Assembly: GCF_021440515.1 (NCBI RefSeq)
Contig: NZ_JAKCMV010000045.1
Coordinates: 62,001-126,000 of the forward strand
Direction of reading: 5' to 3'
DNA: 64,000 bases
Source of the DNA: Enterobacter asburiae
GTDB lineage: Bacteria > Pseudomonadota > Gammaproteobacteria > Enterobacterales > Enterobacteriaceae
Below are positions 49,157-60,863 of this stretch, piece by piece (the first letter of the stretch is position 1; each line of letters begins with the position of its first letter). The notes beneath the pieces are model-generated. The model made no database searches, was not told where the DNA came from, and saw nothing but the letters and a program-made list of their open reading frames with translations. A program made the position numbers and the translations under genes.

Positions 49157-49375
49157 TTAACGAACAAACTTCCATACAGAAGAGGGAATTTTGTCATAAA
49201 GCTTATTCATGGTCAGCTCGGCAAGACGATGGTCAGCGGCTGAATAAAATACAGCCAGCTCATTATCTGAAAGCTCGTATTTGTTTTTTTCAATAACACG
49301 TTCGAGGGTGTCAATTGACTGACAACGTCGCAAGCGCAGCAAATAATCGATTTTAGTGAGTGGTTTATCAGACAT
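49157..49375 (-). CDS. hha: Hemolysin expression modulator Hha
   Basis: 72-residue Hha/YmoA protein, almost the same as in E. coli. It binds H-NS/StpA filaments and adjusts silencing of horizontally acquired genes; also the toxin of the Hha-TomB pair. The H-NS contact residues in [22 protein letters not shown] are intact. Second gene after tomB, 27 bases apart. Confidence 0.97.
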   Translation of the reverse strand: MSDKPLTKIDYLLRLRRCQSIDTLERVIEKNKYELSDNELAVFYSAADHRLAELTMNKLYDKIPSSVWKFVR

Positions 49376-49402
49376 AAATTTACCTTAAACTTTGTAATAA
49401 TT

Positions 49403-49777
49403 TTAACAGGAAAGGCTAACAGGATTGGCTCTGCTCACGTTGGTAAAACAGCGGAATAGGCGATTTCCTGATTTTCGCCATTTCTGCAAATCCTGTGCGT
49501 TAATGCCGTAGCTGCTGAACAACATAAAGGTGTCATCCAGGTATTCGTCAATTTGCTCAATCAGCTTATTATCTTCATTGTACTTAATTTTATAATTAAG
49601 TGCGAAGGTCGCAATATGCTCGATCAACTCATTTAACTGTAAATTGATGGCAGAGGTCGGGTCGTTCACCCAGCCGTGATTACTTTCATCAAGATTGGCA
49701 AGACAGTCATGGTACAAGGATTCGCAGAGAAATTTCAACTGCGCGATATCATGCCTTTTTGGCGAGTACTCGTCCAT
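49403..49777 (-). CDS. tomB: Hha toxicity modulator TomB
   Basis: 124-residue antitoxin-like partner of Hha, nearly identical to E. coli (formerly YbaJ). MDEYSPKRHDIAQLKFLCESLYHD is the conserved start, so ATG 49777 is used, with AAAGGGGATG just before. The conserved cysteine used for oxygen-dependent Hha inactivation is near the end of the chain (LFRCF). First gene of tomB-hha. Confidence 0.95.
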   Translation of the reverse strand: MDEYSPKRHDIAQLKFLCESLYHDCLANLDESNHGWVNDPTSAINLQLNELIEHIATFALNYKIKYNEDNKLIEQIDEYLDDTFMLFSSYGINAQDLQKWRKSGNRLFRCFTNVSRANPVSLSC

Positions 49778-50240
49778 AGCGCATCCCCTTTTGAGTGATT
49801 TCTTACTCACCGAGCATTTATGTCGGGATGGATACAACTTGCTTAGCCGCAACGGGTGCTGTGTTCCTGATAGCTTAACTATAAGCCACTCCTTTCAAGA
49901 TTTCACCGCGCTATTACGAAAAATTACAAATAAAAGGCGTGGTTGCGGACGCTTAGTCAGGAGGCAAAGGCAAATGTACCTTTTAAATCGTAATCCGGGC
50001 AGGCTTGTTTTGCCCTTCCTTATGATTCATCGGGTTAGTGAAAAGCTTCAAATGGAGTATTTTTTCGGACTTCTTGCAAATTCTTTGATTTGTTAGGAAT
50101 ATTCCTAATAATCTACGGTAAGAATTATAATTAAACAAACCTTAAGATTGTCGATTAAGTTAAGTCTTAAATATGATATGTCTTATTTGGATTGCAGAAA
50201 ATAAATAGACTTACAATAAGTGTATTTTATGAATTTTCCT
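49778..50240. other. tomB-acrB intergenic region
   Basis: About 510 bases between the tomB start and the acrB end, AT-rich, especially after 50090. It must hold the tomB-hha promoter. One short open frame with a strong ribosome binding site lies at 49974-50096 (listed separately). Otherwise I see only the acrAB terminator at its right end. Confidence 0.6.
49974..50096 (+). CDS. Possible small membrane-like protein, 40 residues
   Basis: Open frame starting MYLLNRNPGRLVLPFLMIHR and ending FFGLLANSLIC. AGGAGG stands nine bases before the ATG, an ideal ribosome binding site in a region with no other gene. The peptide is hydrophobic with basic residues but has no clear single membrane helix. I do not recognise it. 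It may be a real small protein or chance. Confidence 0.4.
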   Translation: MYLLNRNPGRLVLPFLMIHRVSEKLQMEYFFGLLANSLIC

Positions 50241-50246
50241 GAAAAA

Positions 50247-50276
50247 GAAAAAGGCCGCAAATGCGGCCTTTTTTAG
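50247..50276 (-). terminator. acrAB terminator
   Basis: AAAAGGCCGCA and TGCGGCCTTTTT hairpin with T tracts in both directions, just after the acrB stop on the minus strand. Confidence 0.9.
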
Positions 50277-50290
50277 GTATGAAACCGGTA

Positions 50291-53440
<3,150 letters not shown>

Positions 53441-53459
53441 TTAACGGCTCCTGTTTAAG

Positions 53460-54653
53460 TTAAGACTTGGTTTGTTCTGACTGACCGTTGGCTGCGGCTT
53501 TTTGTTGATTGTCAGAAGCGACTTCCTGCGCTTTTACCTGGGCGCCAGGGCGGACTTTTTGCAGACCAGTGATAATGACGCGATCGCCATCTTTCAGACC
53601 TTCCGTCACCAGCCATTTATCGCCAATCGCCTGCGTTGCAGTGATATTGCGCGTTTCGACTTTGTTATCAGCACCCACCACCAGCGCGCTCGCATCGCCA
53701 CGCGGCGTACGGGTCACACCCTGCTGAGGCACCAGAATGGCGTTCGGGTTAGTCCCTTCTTCCAGACGTGCGCGAACGAACATCCCTGGCAGCAGATTCT
53801 TATCCGGGTTAGGGAAAATCGCACGCAGGGTGATCGAACCGGTAGTCTGGTCGACGGTCACATCAGAAAATTCCAGTGTGCCCGTTTGGGAGAACTTGAT
53901 ACCGTCATTGGTAATCAGCTCCACTTTGGCTTTGCCGTTTTCTTGCTTCAGCGTGCCGTCAGCCAGCTCTTGCTTCAGACGCAGGAAATCGTTGCTGGAT
54001 TGAGTGACGTCAACGTAGATAGGATCAAGCTGCTGAACGGTAGCCAGCGCATTAGTTTGGCCGTTCTGTACCAGCGCACCTTCCGTGACGGAAGATTTAC
54101 CCACGCGACCGCTGATAGGGGAGGTCACTTTGGTATACGCCAGGTTGATACGGGCAGTTTCAACAGCCGCTTTTGCCGCGACAACGGCAGCGCTGGTCTG
54201 TTGTGCATCGGCCAGGGCAGTATCGTAATCCTGTTGGCTGATGTACTGCGTACCGAGCAGCTTTTTGTAACGGTTCAGCGTGACCTGAGAGATTTTCGCA
54301 GCGGCTTCAGCCTTCGCTAAATCGCCTTTGGCGCTTTCATAAGACGCCTGATAGGTTGCTGGATCAATCTGATACAGAGACTCACCGGCTTTCACGTCAC
54401 CGCCTTCGGTGAAGTTACGTTTCAGGATGATGCCACTCACCTGAGGACGAACTTCAGCAATGCGGTAAGCGCTGGTGCGGCCGGGTAATTCTGTTGTGAT
54501 TTGTAGAGGTTCGGATTTGAGCGTAACGACACCAACTTCTGGCGCCTGCTGTTCTCCCTGTTGAGCCTGTTTCTCATCACATCCTGTTAGCGCTAAGCTG
54601 CCTGAGAGCATCAGAACGACCGCCAGAGGCGTTAACCCTCTGTTTTTGTTCAT
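53460..54653 (-). CDS. acrA: Multidrug efflux periplasmic adaptor AcrA
   Basis: 397 residues, the E. coli length. Lipoprotein signal MNKNRGLTPLAVVLMLSGSLALTGC with Cys25, then beta-barrel, lipoyl and alpha-hairpin domains (the hairpin ESAKGDLAKAEAAAKISQVTLNRYKKLLGTQYISQQDYDTALADAQQ in family terms) and a membrane-proximal domain. Bridges AcrB to TolC. Start at 54653; the open frame extends 12 codons upstream without support. Divergent from its repressor acrR. Confidence 0.97.
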   Translation of the reverse strand: MNKNRGLTPLAVVLMLSGSLALTGCDEKQAQQGEQQAPEVGVVTLKSEPLQITTELPGRTSAYRIAEVRPQVSGIILKRNFTEGGDVKAGESLYQIDPATYQASYESAKGDLAKAEAAAKISQVTLNRYKKLLGTQYISQQDYDTALADAQQTSAAVVAAKAAVETARINLAYTKVTSPISGRVGKSSVTEGALVQNGQTNALATVQQLDPIYVDVTQSSNDFLRLKQELADGTLKQENGKAKVELITNDGIKFSQTGTLEFSDVTVDQTTGSITLRAIFPNPDKNLLPGMFVRARLEEGTNPNAILVPQQGVTRTPRGDASALVVGADNKVETRNITATQAIGDKWLVTEGLKDGDRVIITGLQKVRPGAQVKAQEVASDNQQKAAANGQSEQTKS

Positions 54654-54741
54654 ATGTAAACCTCGAGTGTCCGATTTCAAATTGATCAATGGTCCTAAGT
54701 CAAAAACCCATTGCTGCGTTTATATTATCGTCATGCTATGG

Positions 54742-54765
54742 TACATACATTCATAAATGTATGTA
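54742..54765. promoter_or_regulatory. AcrR operator
   Basis: TACATACATT and AATGTATGTA, perfect ten-base arms with a four-base spacer, in the acrA-acrR gap. The same arms form the known E. coli AcrR operator; it can repress both genes. Confidence 0.92.
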
Positions 54766-54793
54766 AATCTGACTCCTGTAAATTCACTCACCT

Positions 54794-54813
54794 ATGGCAC
54801 GAAAAACCAAACA
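54794..54813 (-). promoter_or_regulatory. MarA/SoxS/Rob box overlapping the acrR start
   Basis: ATGGCACGAAAAACCAAACA fits the marbox consensus AYNGCACNNWNNRYYAAAYN at every defined position. Its first three bases are the acrR start codon, so the box is also coding sequence. It would activate acrAB on stress signals. Confidence 0.7.
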
Positions 54814-55447
54814 ACAAGCGCTTGAAACTCGTCAACACATACTTGATGTGGCGATGCGTTTGTTCTCTCAGCAAGGTGTCTCGTCAACCTCACTGGCTCA
54901 GATTGCTCAGGCCGCGGGTGTTACGCGGGGGGCGATTTACTGGCACTTCAAAGACAAATCAGATCTGTTTAGTGAGATTTGGGAACTTTCAGAATCCAGC
55001 ATTAGCGACTTAGAAACTGAGTATCGGGCAAAATTCCCCGACGATCCACTCTCAGTATTGAGAGAAATTCTAGTATATATCCTTGAAGCCACGGTCGTTG
55101 AAGAGCGTCGTCGCCTTATGATGGAAATTATCTATCATAAATGTGAGTTTGTTGGCGAAATGGCGGTGGTTCAGCAGGCACAACGCAGCCTGTGCCTGGA
55201 AAGCTACGACCGCATCGAATATACGCTAAATGAATGTATTCAGGCAAAATTGTTACCCGCAAATTTGCTCACCCGCAGGGCGGCCATCTTAATGCGCAGC
55301 TACGTGTCGGGACTGATGGAAAACTGGCTTTTCTCCCCCCAGTCATTTGACCTGAAAAATGAAGCCCGCGATTACGTCGCCATTCTGCTGGAAATGTATC
55401 AGTTCTGCCCAACGCTTCACGGCGAGTCGCCTTCGCTGTCCGCCTGA
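54794..55447 (+). CDS. acrR: TetR-family repressor AcrR
   Basis: 217 residues (E. coli 215). N-terminal TetR helix-turn-helix ([52 protein letters not shown]) and C-terminal ligand domain that binds the pumped drugs and releases the operator. Only the last dozen residues differ from E. coli. Divergent from acrAB. No frame break, so repression should be normal. Confidence 0.97.
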   Translation: MARKTKQQALETRQHILDVAMRLFSQQGVSSTSLAQIAQAAGVTRGAIYWHFKDKSDLFSEIWELSESSISDLETEYRAKFPDDPLSVLREILVYILEATVVEERRRLMMEIIYHKCEFVGEMAVVQQAQRSLCLESYDRIEYTLNECIQAKLLPANLLTRRAAILMRSYVSGLMENWLFSPQSFDLKNEARDYVAILLEMYQFCPTLHGESPSLSA

Positions 55448-55555
55448 GTTTTTCCAGGAAATATCTCATAGATTCAGTATCGCGCTATTCTGCTTAAGAC
55501 GGGCGTGATATTCTGCACGCCGGACTATTTTCGGTCATTCTCAGACATCCAATTC

Positions 55556-58500
55556 ATGACTATGCTGCACTTTAGACGCTCGCAAAACCCTGTTTTTGCT
55601 TTTGTTTTCCTCATGCTGTTTTTCTTCGCGGCAACCCCGTCATCTTATGCTCGTTCGGACAGCGCAACGGATATCCCGTCGCGTGCGGATGTCCAGGCGC
55701 AGCTTGATTCTCTGAGCAAACAAAAAGCGCTGTCTCCACAGGACAAGCTTGTTCAGCAGGACTTAACCGAAACGCTTGAAACGCTTGATAAAATTGAGCG
55801 AGTTAAGGCCGAAACCATCCAGCTGCGGCAAAAAGTGGCGCAGGCGCCGGACGTGATGCGTAAAGCCATCGACGCGCTGAGTGCGTTAAGCGATGTGGAT
55901 AGCGATGATGAAACGCGGAAAACGCTGGCTACGCTCTCCCTGCGCCAGCTTGAGTCGCGCGTCGCCCAGCTGCTGGACGATCTGCAAACCGCGCAGTCCG
56001 ATCTCTCCACCTACAACAGCCAGCTTGTATCGCTGCAAACCCAGCCGGAGCGCGTGCAGAACGCGATGTACTCGGCTTCCCAGCAGCTTCAGCAAATTCG
56101 TAATCGTCTGAACGGCACCACGGTGGGGGACGGGGCGTTACGTCCGACCCAGCAAACGTTGCTCCTCGTTCAGCAGTCTCTGCTCAACGCGCAAATTGAA
56201 CAGCAGCGTAAGAGCCTGGAAGGAAATACGGTTTTACAGGATACGCTGCAAAAACAGCGCGATTACGTGACCGCCAATATCAATCGTCTTGAGCATCAGC
56301 TCCAGCTTTTACAGGAGGCGGTTAACAGTAAACGCCTGACCCTGACGGAAAAAACGGCGCAGGAGGCGGTATCGCCGGACGAAACGGCCCGCATTCAGGC
56401 CAATCCGCTGGTTAAGCAGGAGCTGGACGTTAACCATCAGCTCAGCCAGCGTCTGATCCAGGCGACGGAAAACGGCAACTCGCTGGTTCAGCAGAATATT
56501 AAGGTCAAAAACTGGCTGGACCGCGCGCTCCAGGCCGAACGCAATATTAAGGAGCAGATCGCGGTGCTGAAGGGCAGCCTGCTGCTGTCGCGCATTCTTT
56601 ACCAGCAGCAGCAGACGCTGCCGTCCGCCGATGAGCTGGAGGACATGACCAACCGCATCGCGGATTTACGTCTGGAGCAGTTCGACGTTAACCAGCAGCG
56701 CGACGCGCTTTTCCAGAGCGACAGCTTTGTCGCCAAAGTGGAAGAGGGCCATTCCAGCGAGGTCAATCCTGAAGTTCACGACGCGCTGTTGCAGGTTGTC
56801 GATATGCGCCGCGAGCTGCTCGACCAGCTCAACAAGCAGCTTGGCAACCAGCTGATGATGGCCATCAACCTGCAAATTAACCAGCAGCAGCTGGTGAGCG
56901 TATCGAAAAACCTCCAGGAGATCCTGACCCAGCAGATTTTCTGGGTAAACAGCAACAAACCGATGGACTGGGACTGGATCAAGTCCTTCCCGGAAACGCT
57001 AAAGTCCCAGATTAAAAGCATGAAAATCACCGTGAACTGGGAGAAAGCCTGGCCAGCGGTGATGATCGCGTTCCTGGCTGGATTACCGTTACTGCTGATT
57101 GCCGGACTGATCCGCTGGCGTCTGGGATGGCTAAAACAGTACCAGGCGAAGCTGGCGCATGAGGTGGGGCAGCTGCGTAACGACAGCCAGCTGCATACGC
57201 CAAAGGCGATCCTGATTGATTTAATCCGCGCGCTGCCGGTGTGCCTGCTTATTCTGGCGGCGGGTCTGATCCTGCTCACCATGCAGCTGAATATCAGCGA
57301 TCTGCTGTGGGCGTTCAGTAAAAAGCTGGCGCTGTTCTGGCTGGTGTTCGGCCTGTGCTGGAAGGTGCTGGAAAAAGACGGCGTGGCGGTGCGCCATTTC
57401 AACATGCCGGAACAGCTGACCAGCCACTGGCGTCGTCAGATTGTCCGCGTCAGCCTGGCGCTGCTGCCGCTGCACTTCTGGTCGGTGGTCTCTGAGCTCT
57501 CCCCGCTGCATCTGATGGATGACGTGCTGGGACAGCTGGTAATTTTCCTGAACCTGCTGCTGATCGCCGTGCTGATGTGGCCGATGTGCCGCGACAGCTG
57601 GCGCGATAAAGAGTCGCACAATATGCGTCTGATCACCGTGACCGTGCTGGCGATTATCCCGCTGGCGCTGATGGTGCTGACCGCAACGGGGTATTTCTAT
57701 ACCACTCTGCGTCTGGCGGGCCGCTGGATTGAAACCGTCTACCTGGTGATTATCTGGAACCTGCTGTTCCAGACCGTGCTGCGCGGTCTGAGCGTGGCCG
57801 CGCGCCGCATTGCCTATCGCCGCGCCATTGCGCGTCGTCAGAACCAGGTGAAAGAGGGCGCGGAAGGCGCAGAGCCGCAGGAAGAGCCGACGATTGCCCT
57901 TGAGCAGGTCAACCAGCAGACGATGCGTATTACCATGCTGGTGATGGTGGCGCTGTTCGCGGTGATGTTCTGGGCGATCTGGTCTGATTTAATCACCGTC
58001 TTTGCCTATCTCGACAGCATTACACTGTGGCAGTACAGCGGCACGGAAGCGGGTGCCTCGGTCATGAAGAGCGTCACCATGGGCAGCCTGCTGTTTGCCA
58101 TTGTGTCGTCGATGGTCGCCTGGGCGTTGATCCGCAACCTGCCGGGGCTGCTGGAAGTGCTGGTGCTGTCGCGACTGAACATGCGTCAGGGCTCTTCCTA
58201 CGCTATCACCACCATCCTGAACTACGTGATCCTGGTGGTGGGGGCGATGACGGTCTTCGGCTCGCTTGGAGTGTCGTGGGACAAGCTGCAATGGCTGGCG
58301 GCGGCGCTCTCGGTTGGTCTGGGCTTTGGCTTGCAGGAGATCTTCGGTAACTTCGTTTCCGGCCTGATTATTCTGTTCGAACGTCCGGTGCGCATTGGCG
58401 ATACCGTGACTATCGGGACCTTCTCCGGGACGGTCAGCAAGATCCGTATCCGTGCGACCACCATTACCGACTTCGATCGCAAAGAGGTGATCATCCCGAA

Positions 58501-58909
58501 CAAGGCGTTCGTGACCGAGCGCCTGATCAACTGGTCGCTCTCCGATACCGTTACCCGCGTGGTGATCCGCCTCGGCGTGGCCTACGGATCGGATCTGGAT
58601 AAGGTAAAAGAGGTGCTGCTGCGCGCGGCGATGGAACATCCGAAGGTGATGCACGATCCGGCGCCGTCGGTCTTCTTCACCACCTTCGGCGCCAGCACGC
58701 TGGATCACGAGTTACGTCTGTACGTGCGTGAACTGCGCGACCGCAGCTACGCCGTGGACGAACTGAACCGCACTATCGATCGTCTGTGTCGTGAAAATAA
58801 CATCAACATCGCCTTCAACCAGCTTGAAGTCCATCTGCATAACGAGAAGGGTGACGAGCATACGGAAGTGAAGCGCGAGATTAAGGGTGACGATCCCACT
58901 CCGGCTTAA
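55556..58909 (+). CDS. mscK: Potassium-dependent mechanosensitive channel MscK (KefA)
   Basis: 1117 residues (E. coli 1120). A signal peptide (MTMLHFRRSQNPVFAFVFLMLFFFAATPSSYA), a long periplasmic coiled-coil region to about residue 480, about eleven transmembrane helices and the MscS-like pore (LGVSWDKLQWLAAALSVGLGFGLQEIFGNFVSGLIILFERP). It opens on membrane tension when external potassium is high. ATG 55556 aligns with the E. coli start. Followed by the palindromic repeat at 58923-58959. Confidence 0.96.
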   Translation: MTMLHFRRSQNPVFAFVFLMLFFFAATPSSYARSDSATDIPSRADVQAQLDSLSKQKALSPQDKLVQQDLTETLETLDKIERVKAETIQLRQKVAQAPDVMRKAIDALSALSDVDSDDETRKTLATLSLRQLESRVAQLLDDLQTAQSDLSTYNSQLVSLQTQPERVQNAMYSASQQLQQIRNRLNGTTVGDGALRPTQQTLLLVQQSLLNAQIEQQRKSLEGNTVLQDTLQKQRDYVTANINRLEHQLQLLQEAVNSKRLTLTEKTAQEAVSPDETARIQANPLVKQELDVNHQLSQRLIQATENGNSLVQQNIKVKNWLDRALQAERNIKEQIAVLKGSLLLSRILYQQQQTLPSADELEDMTNRIADLRLEQFDVNQQRDALFQSDSFVAKVEEGHSSEVNPEVHDALLQVVDMRRELLDQLNKQLGNQLMMAINLQINQQQLVSVSKNLQEILTQQIFWVNSNKPMDWDWIKSFPETLKSQIKSMKITVNWEKAWPAVMIAFLAGLPLLLIAGLIRWRLGWLKQYQAKLAHEVGQLRNDSQLHTPKAILIDLIRALPVCLLILAAGLILLTMQLNISDLLWAFSKKLALFWLVFGLCWKVLEKDGVAVRHFNMPEQLTSHWRRQIVRVSLALLPLHFWSVVSELSPLHLMDDVLGQLVIFLNLLLIAVLMWPMCRDSWRDKESHNMRLITVTVLAIIPLALMVLTATGYFYTTLRLAGRWIETVYLVIIWNLLFQTVLRGLSVAARRIAYRRAIARRQNQVKEGAEGAEPQEEPTIALEQVNQQTMRITMLVMVALFAVMFWAIWSDLITVFAYLDSITLWQYSGTEAGASVMKSVTMGSLLFAIVSSMVAWALIRNLPGLLEVLVLSRLNMRQGSSYAITTILNYVILVVGAMTVFGSLGVSWDKLQWLAAALSVGLGFGLQEIFGNFVSGLIILFERPVRIGDTVTIGTFSGTVSKIRIRATTITDFDRKEVIIPNKAFVTERLINWSLSDTVTRVVIRLGVAYGSDLDKVKEVLLRAAMEHPKVMHDPAPSVFFTTFGASTLDHELRLYVRELRDRSYAVDELNRTIDRLCRENNINIAFNQLEVHLHNEKGDEHTEVKREIKGDDPTPA

Positions 58910-58922
58910 TCTTTTTTCCTTT

Positions 58923-58959
58923 TCCCCTCTCCTTATGGGAGAGGGTTAGGGTGAGGGCA
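58923..58959 (+). repeat. GAGAGGG-type palindromic repeat, copy C, reaching into rsmS
   Basis: CCCCTCTCC / GGGAGAGGG arms followed by TTAGGGTGAGGGC. On the minus strand the repeat is read as the last seven codons (PHPNPLP) and the TAA stop of rsmS/ybaM. Confidence 0.82.
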
Positions 58960-59103
58960 GCAGGCCTTCACCTTTCCTTCAAAATCTCTGCGCACAATCT
59001 CCAGCGCCTTAAGCACCGTTTCCGCCGGCAGTTCATGGTTTTCCAGCAGCATAATTAAGTCCACGGCCAGCTTTACTTCATCCGGGGCGTTTTCCAGCGA
59101 CAT
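58933..59103 (-). CDS. rsmS: Pleiotropic regulatory protein RsmS (YbaM), with repeat-derived C-terminus
   Basis: 56 residues starting [20 protein letters not shown], the YbaM/RsmS family start; the helical body [26 protein letters not shown]-type sequence continues to about residue 47. The E. coli protein has 53 residues with a charged tail; here the tail is [10 protein letters not shown], encoded by the palindromic repeat at 58923-58959, which also provides the stop. Upstream of it on the same strand is priC (12-base gap), as in E. coli. Confidence 0.85.
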   Translation of the reverse strand: MSLENAPDEVKLAVDLIMLLENHELPAETVLKALEIVRRDFEGKVKACCPHPNPLP

Positions 59104-59115
59104 CAGGTGCTCCTT

Positions 59116-59643
59116 TTAGCGGGTCAGTCGTTCTATGACGCGTTCAATCTCATCCAGCGCCTGACGGCAGCGAACGATGCGTCCTTCAAGTGCGGTGATT
59201 TCCCGCATTAATAATTGCTGTTCTTCCAGCGTTTCGCTGTTATTCAGCCGGGCTTCGCGCTCGCGCTTCATCTCGAACAGGCGGCGCTCGAACTCCTGAT
59301 TTTCCAGCCGCTTGCGCTGCCATTTGCCGAGGCCCGGCGACGGCGAGTCCCAGGCGCGGAGCGGCCAGGCCGTAATCTCACGGTGCAACGCGGTGACCTG
59401 TTCGGTCAGATGCTCCGCAAGCCAGGCAACCTGCTCCTGCTGTCCGCTCTCGACCGCATGGCGTAGTTCATCAAGGTTTGTCTGCGCTTCAGCGAGGTAA
59501 TCCTGAATCAGCGTACTGCGTGTGCGAAAAAGCTGTCGGTCGAAGCGCGGTTTCAGCGTCGCATGCCCCATCAGCGGGGTGGCCTGCTCCCGCAGGAGGG
59601 CCAGCTGATTTTGCAGCGTATTCAGAAGCAAGGCTGTTTTCAA
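59116..59643 (-). CDS. priC: Primosomal replication protein PriC
   Basis: 175 residues, the E. coli length. Restarts stalled forks with Rep by loading DnaB and binding SSB. The all-helical family is recognised by KTALLLNTLQNQLALLREQ, HAVESGQQEQVAWLAEHL, the WQRKRLENQEFERRLFEM block and the C-terminal ERLTR. Sequence is more divergent from E. coli than its neighbours, as usual for priC. Divergent from ybaN. Confidence 0.93.
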   Translation of the reverse strand: MKTALLLNTLQNQLALLREQATPLMGHATLKPRFDRQLFRTRSTLIQDYLAEAQTNLDELRHAVESGQQEQVAWLAEHLTEQVTALHREITAWPLRAWDSPSPGLGKWQRKRLENQEFERRLFEMKREREARLNNSETLEEQQLLMREITALEGRIVRCRQALDEIERVIERLTR

Positions 59644-59693
59644 TGCGCTCTCCAGTGGTAAAGTAGCCGTTCAGTTTGATAACGATTCGCATT

Positions 59694-60071
59694 ATGCAGC
59701 GTACTATTTTAATCATCATTGGCTGGCTCGCGGTAGTGCTTGGCACGCTGGGCGTGGTTTTGCCGCTACTGCCCACCACGCCGTTTATTCTGCTCGCGGC
59801 CTGGTGCTTCGCCCGCTCGTCGCCGCGCTTTCACCACTGGCTGCTGTATCGCTCATGGTTTGGCGGCTACCTGCGCCACTGGCAAAAACACCGCGCGATG
59901 CCGCCTGGGGCAAAGCCGCGCGCGATCCTTTTCATCCTGGTGACCTTCGCCATCTCGCTCTGGATGGTGAAGATGATGTGGGTGCGGATCCTGCTGCTGG
60001 TGATCCTCACCTGCCTGCTACTCTTTATGTGGCGGATCCCCGTAGTGGATGAAAAGCAACAAAAGCACTAA
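59694..60071 (+). CDS. ybaN: DUF454 inner-membrane protein YbaN
   Basis: 125 residues with three to four transmembrane helices. The DUF454 signature GTLGVVLPLLPTTPFILLAAWCFARSSPRFHHWL is present at residues 18-51. Function unknown. ATG 59694 (MQRTILIIIGWLAVVLG) is used as in E. coli. Followed by apt after 152 bases, which carry the apt promoter. Confidence 0.93.
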   Translation: MQRTILIIIGWLAVVLGTLGVVLPLLPTTPFILLAAWCFARSSPRFHHWLLYRSWFGGYLRHWQKHRAMPPGAKPRAILFILVTFAISLWMVKMMWVRILLLVILTCLLLFMWRIPVVDEKQQKH

Positions 60072-60223
60072 CGCTTCATAATGTCTGTTGCAATTATCCC
60101 GCGCAGCCAGTAAATTCGACCGTTTTCGAGCACAGGCGCACCTGGTTAAAGGTTAATCAATTGTTACTTTAACCCCTCTTCGCGTGCCCTGTGAGTAACA
60201 CTGTTTCATTTAGGCACAAACCG

Positions 60224-60775
60224 ATGACCGCAACTGCACAGCAGCTTGAATATCTGAAAAACAGCATCAAAAGCATCCAGGATTATCCAAAGCCTGGCAT
60301 TCTTTTCCGTGATGTCACCAGCTTGCTGGAAGACCCGAAAGCGTACGCGCTCAGCATTGAACTGCTGGTCGAGCGTTATAAGAACGCCGGGATCACCAAA
60401 GTAGTAGGGACTGAAGCCCGTGGCTTCCTGTTTGGCGCACCGGTTGCGCTGGCGATGGGCGTGGGTTTTGTGCCGGTTCGTAAACCGCGCAAGCTGCCGC
60501 GCGAAACGATCGCCGAGAGCTACGAGCTGGAATACGGCACCGATCAGCTGGAGATCCACGTTGATGCGATCAAACCAGGCGACAAAGTGCTGGTGGTGGA
60601 CGATCTGCTGGCGACCGGCGGCACTATCGAAGCAACCGTGAAGCTGATCCGCCGTCTGGGTGGGGAAGTGACCGACGCCGCATTCATCATCAACCTGTTC
60701 GATCTGGGCGGCGAGCAGCGCCTCGAAAAACAAGGTATTACCAGCTACAGCCTGGTGCCATTCCCGGGGCATTGA
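60224..60775 (+). CDS. apt: Adenine phosphoribosyltransferase
   Basis: 183 residues, the E. coli length. Converts adenine and PRPP to AMP in purine salvage. The PRPP-binding motif [13 protein letters not shown] (about residues 123-135) and the adenine-site loop [21 protein letters not shown] are intact. The start at 60224 follows homologues. Followed by dnaX after 88 bases. Confidence 0.97.
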   Translation: MTATAQQLEYLKNSIKSIQDYPKPGILFRDVTSLLEDPKAYALSIELLVERYKNAGITKVVGTEARGFLFGAPVALAMGVGFVPVRKPRKLPRETIAESYELEYGTDQLEIHVDAIKPGDKVLVVDDLLATGGTIEATVKLIRRLGGEVTDAAFIINLFDLGGEQRLEKQGITSYSLVPFPGH

Positions 60776-60863
60776 TCCCGATTGTCACAACCTCGCTCAA
60801 TGGGTGAGGTTGTGATAGCATTCCCCTCCATAAATTCACCTTCCAGCGTTGCAGAGCCTGCCC

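Noticed and set aside
49024-49296. Open frame of 90 codons opposite hha
   Set aside because: No good ribosome binding site, mostly antisense to the conserved hha gene.
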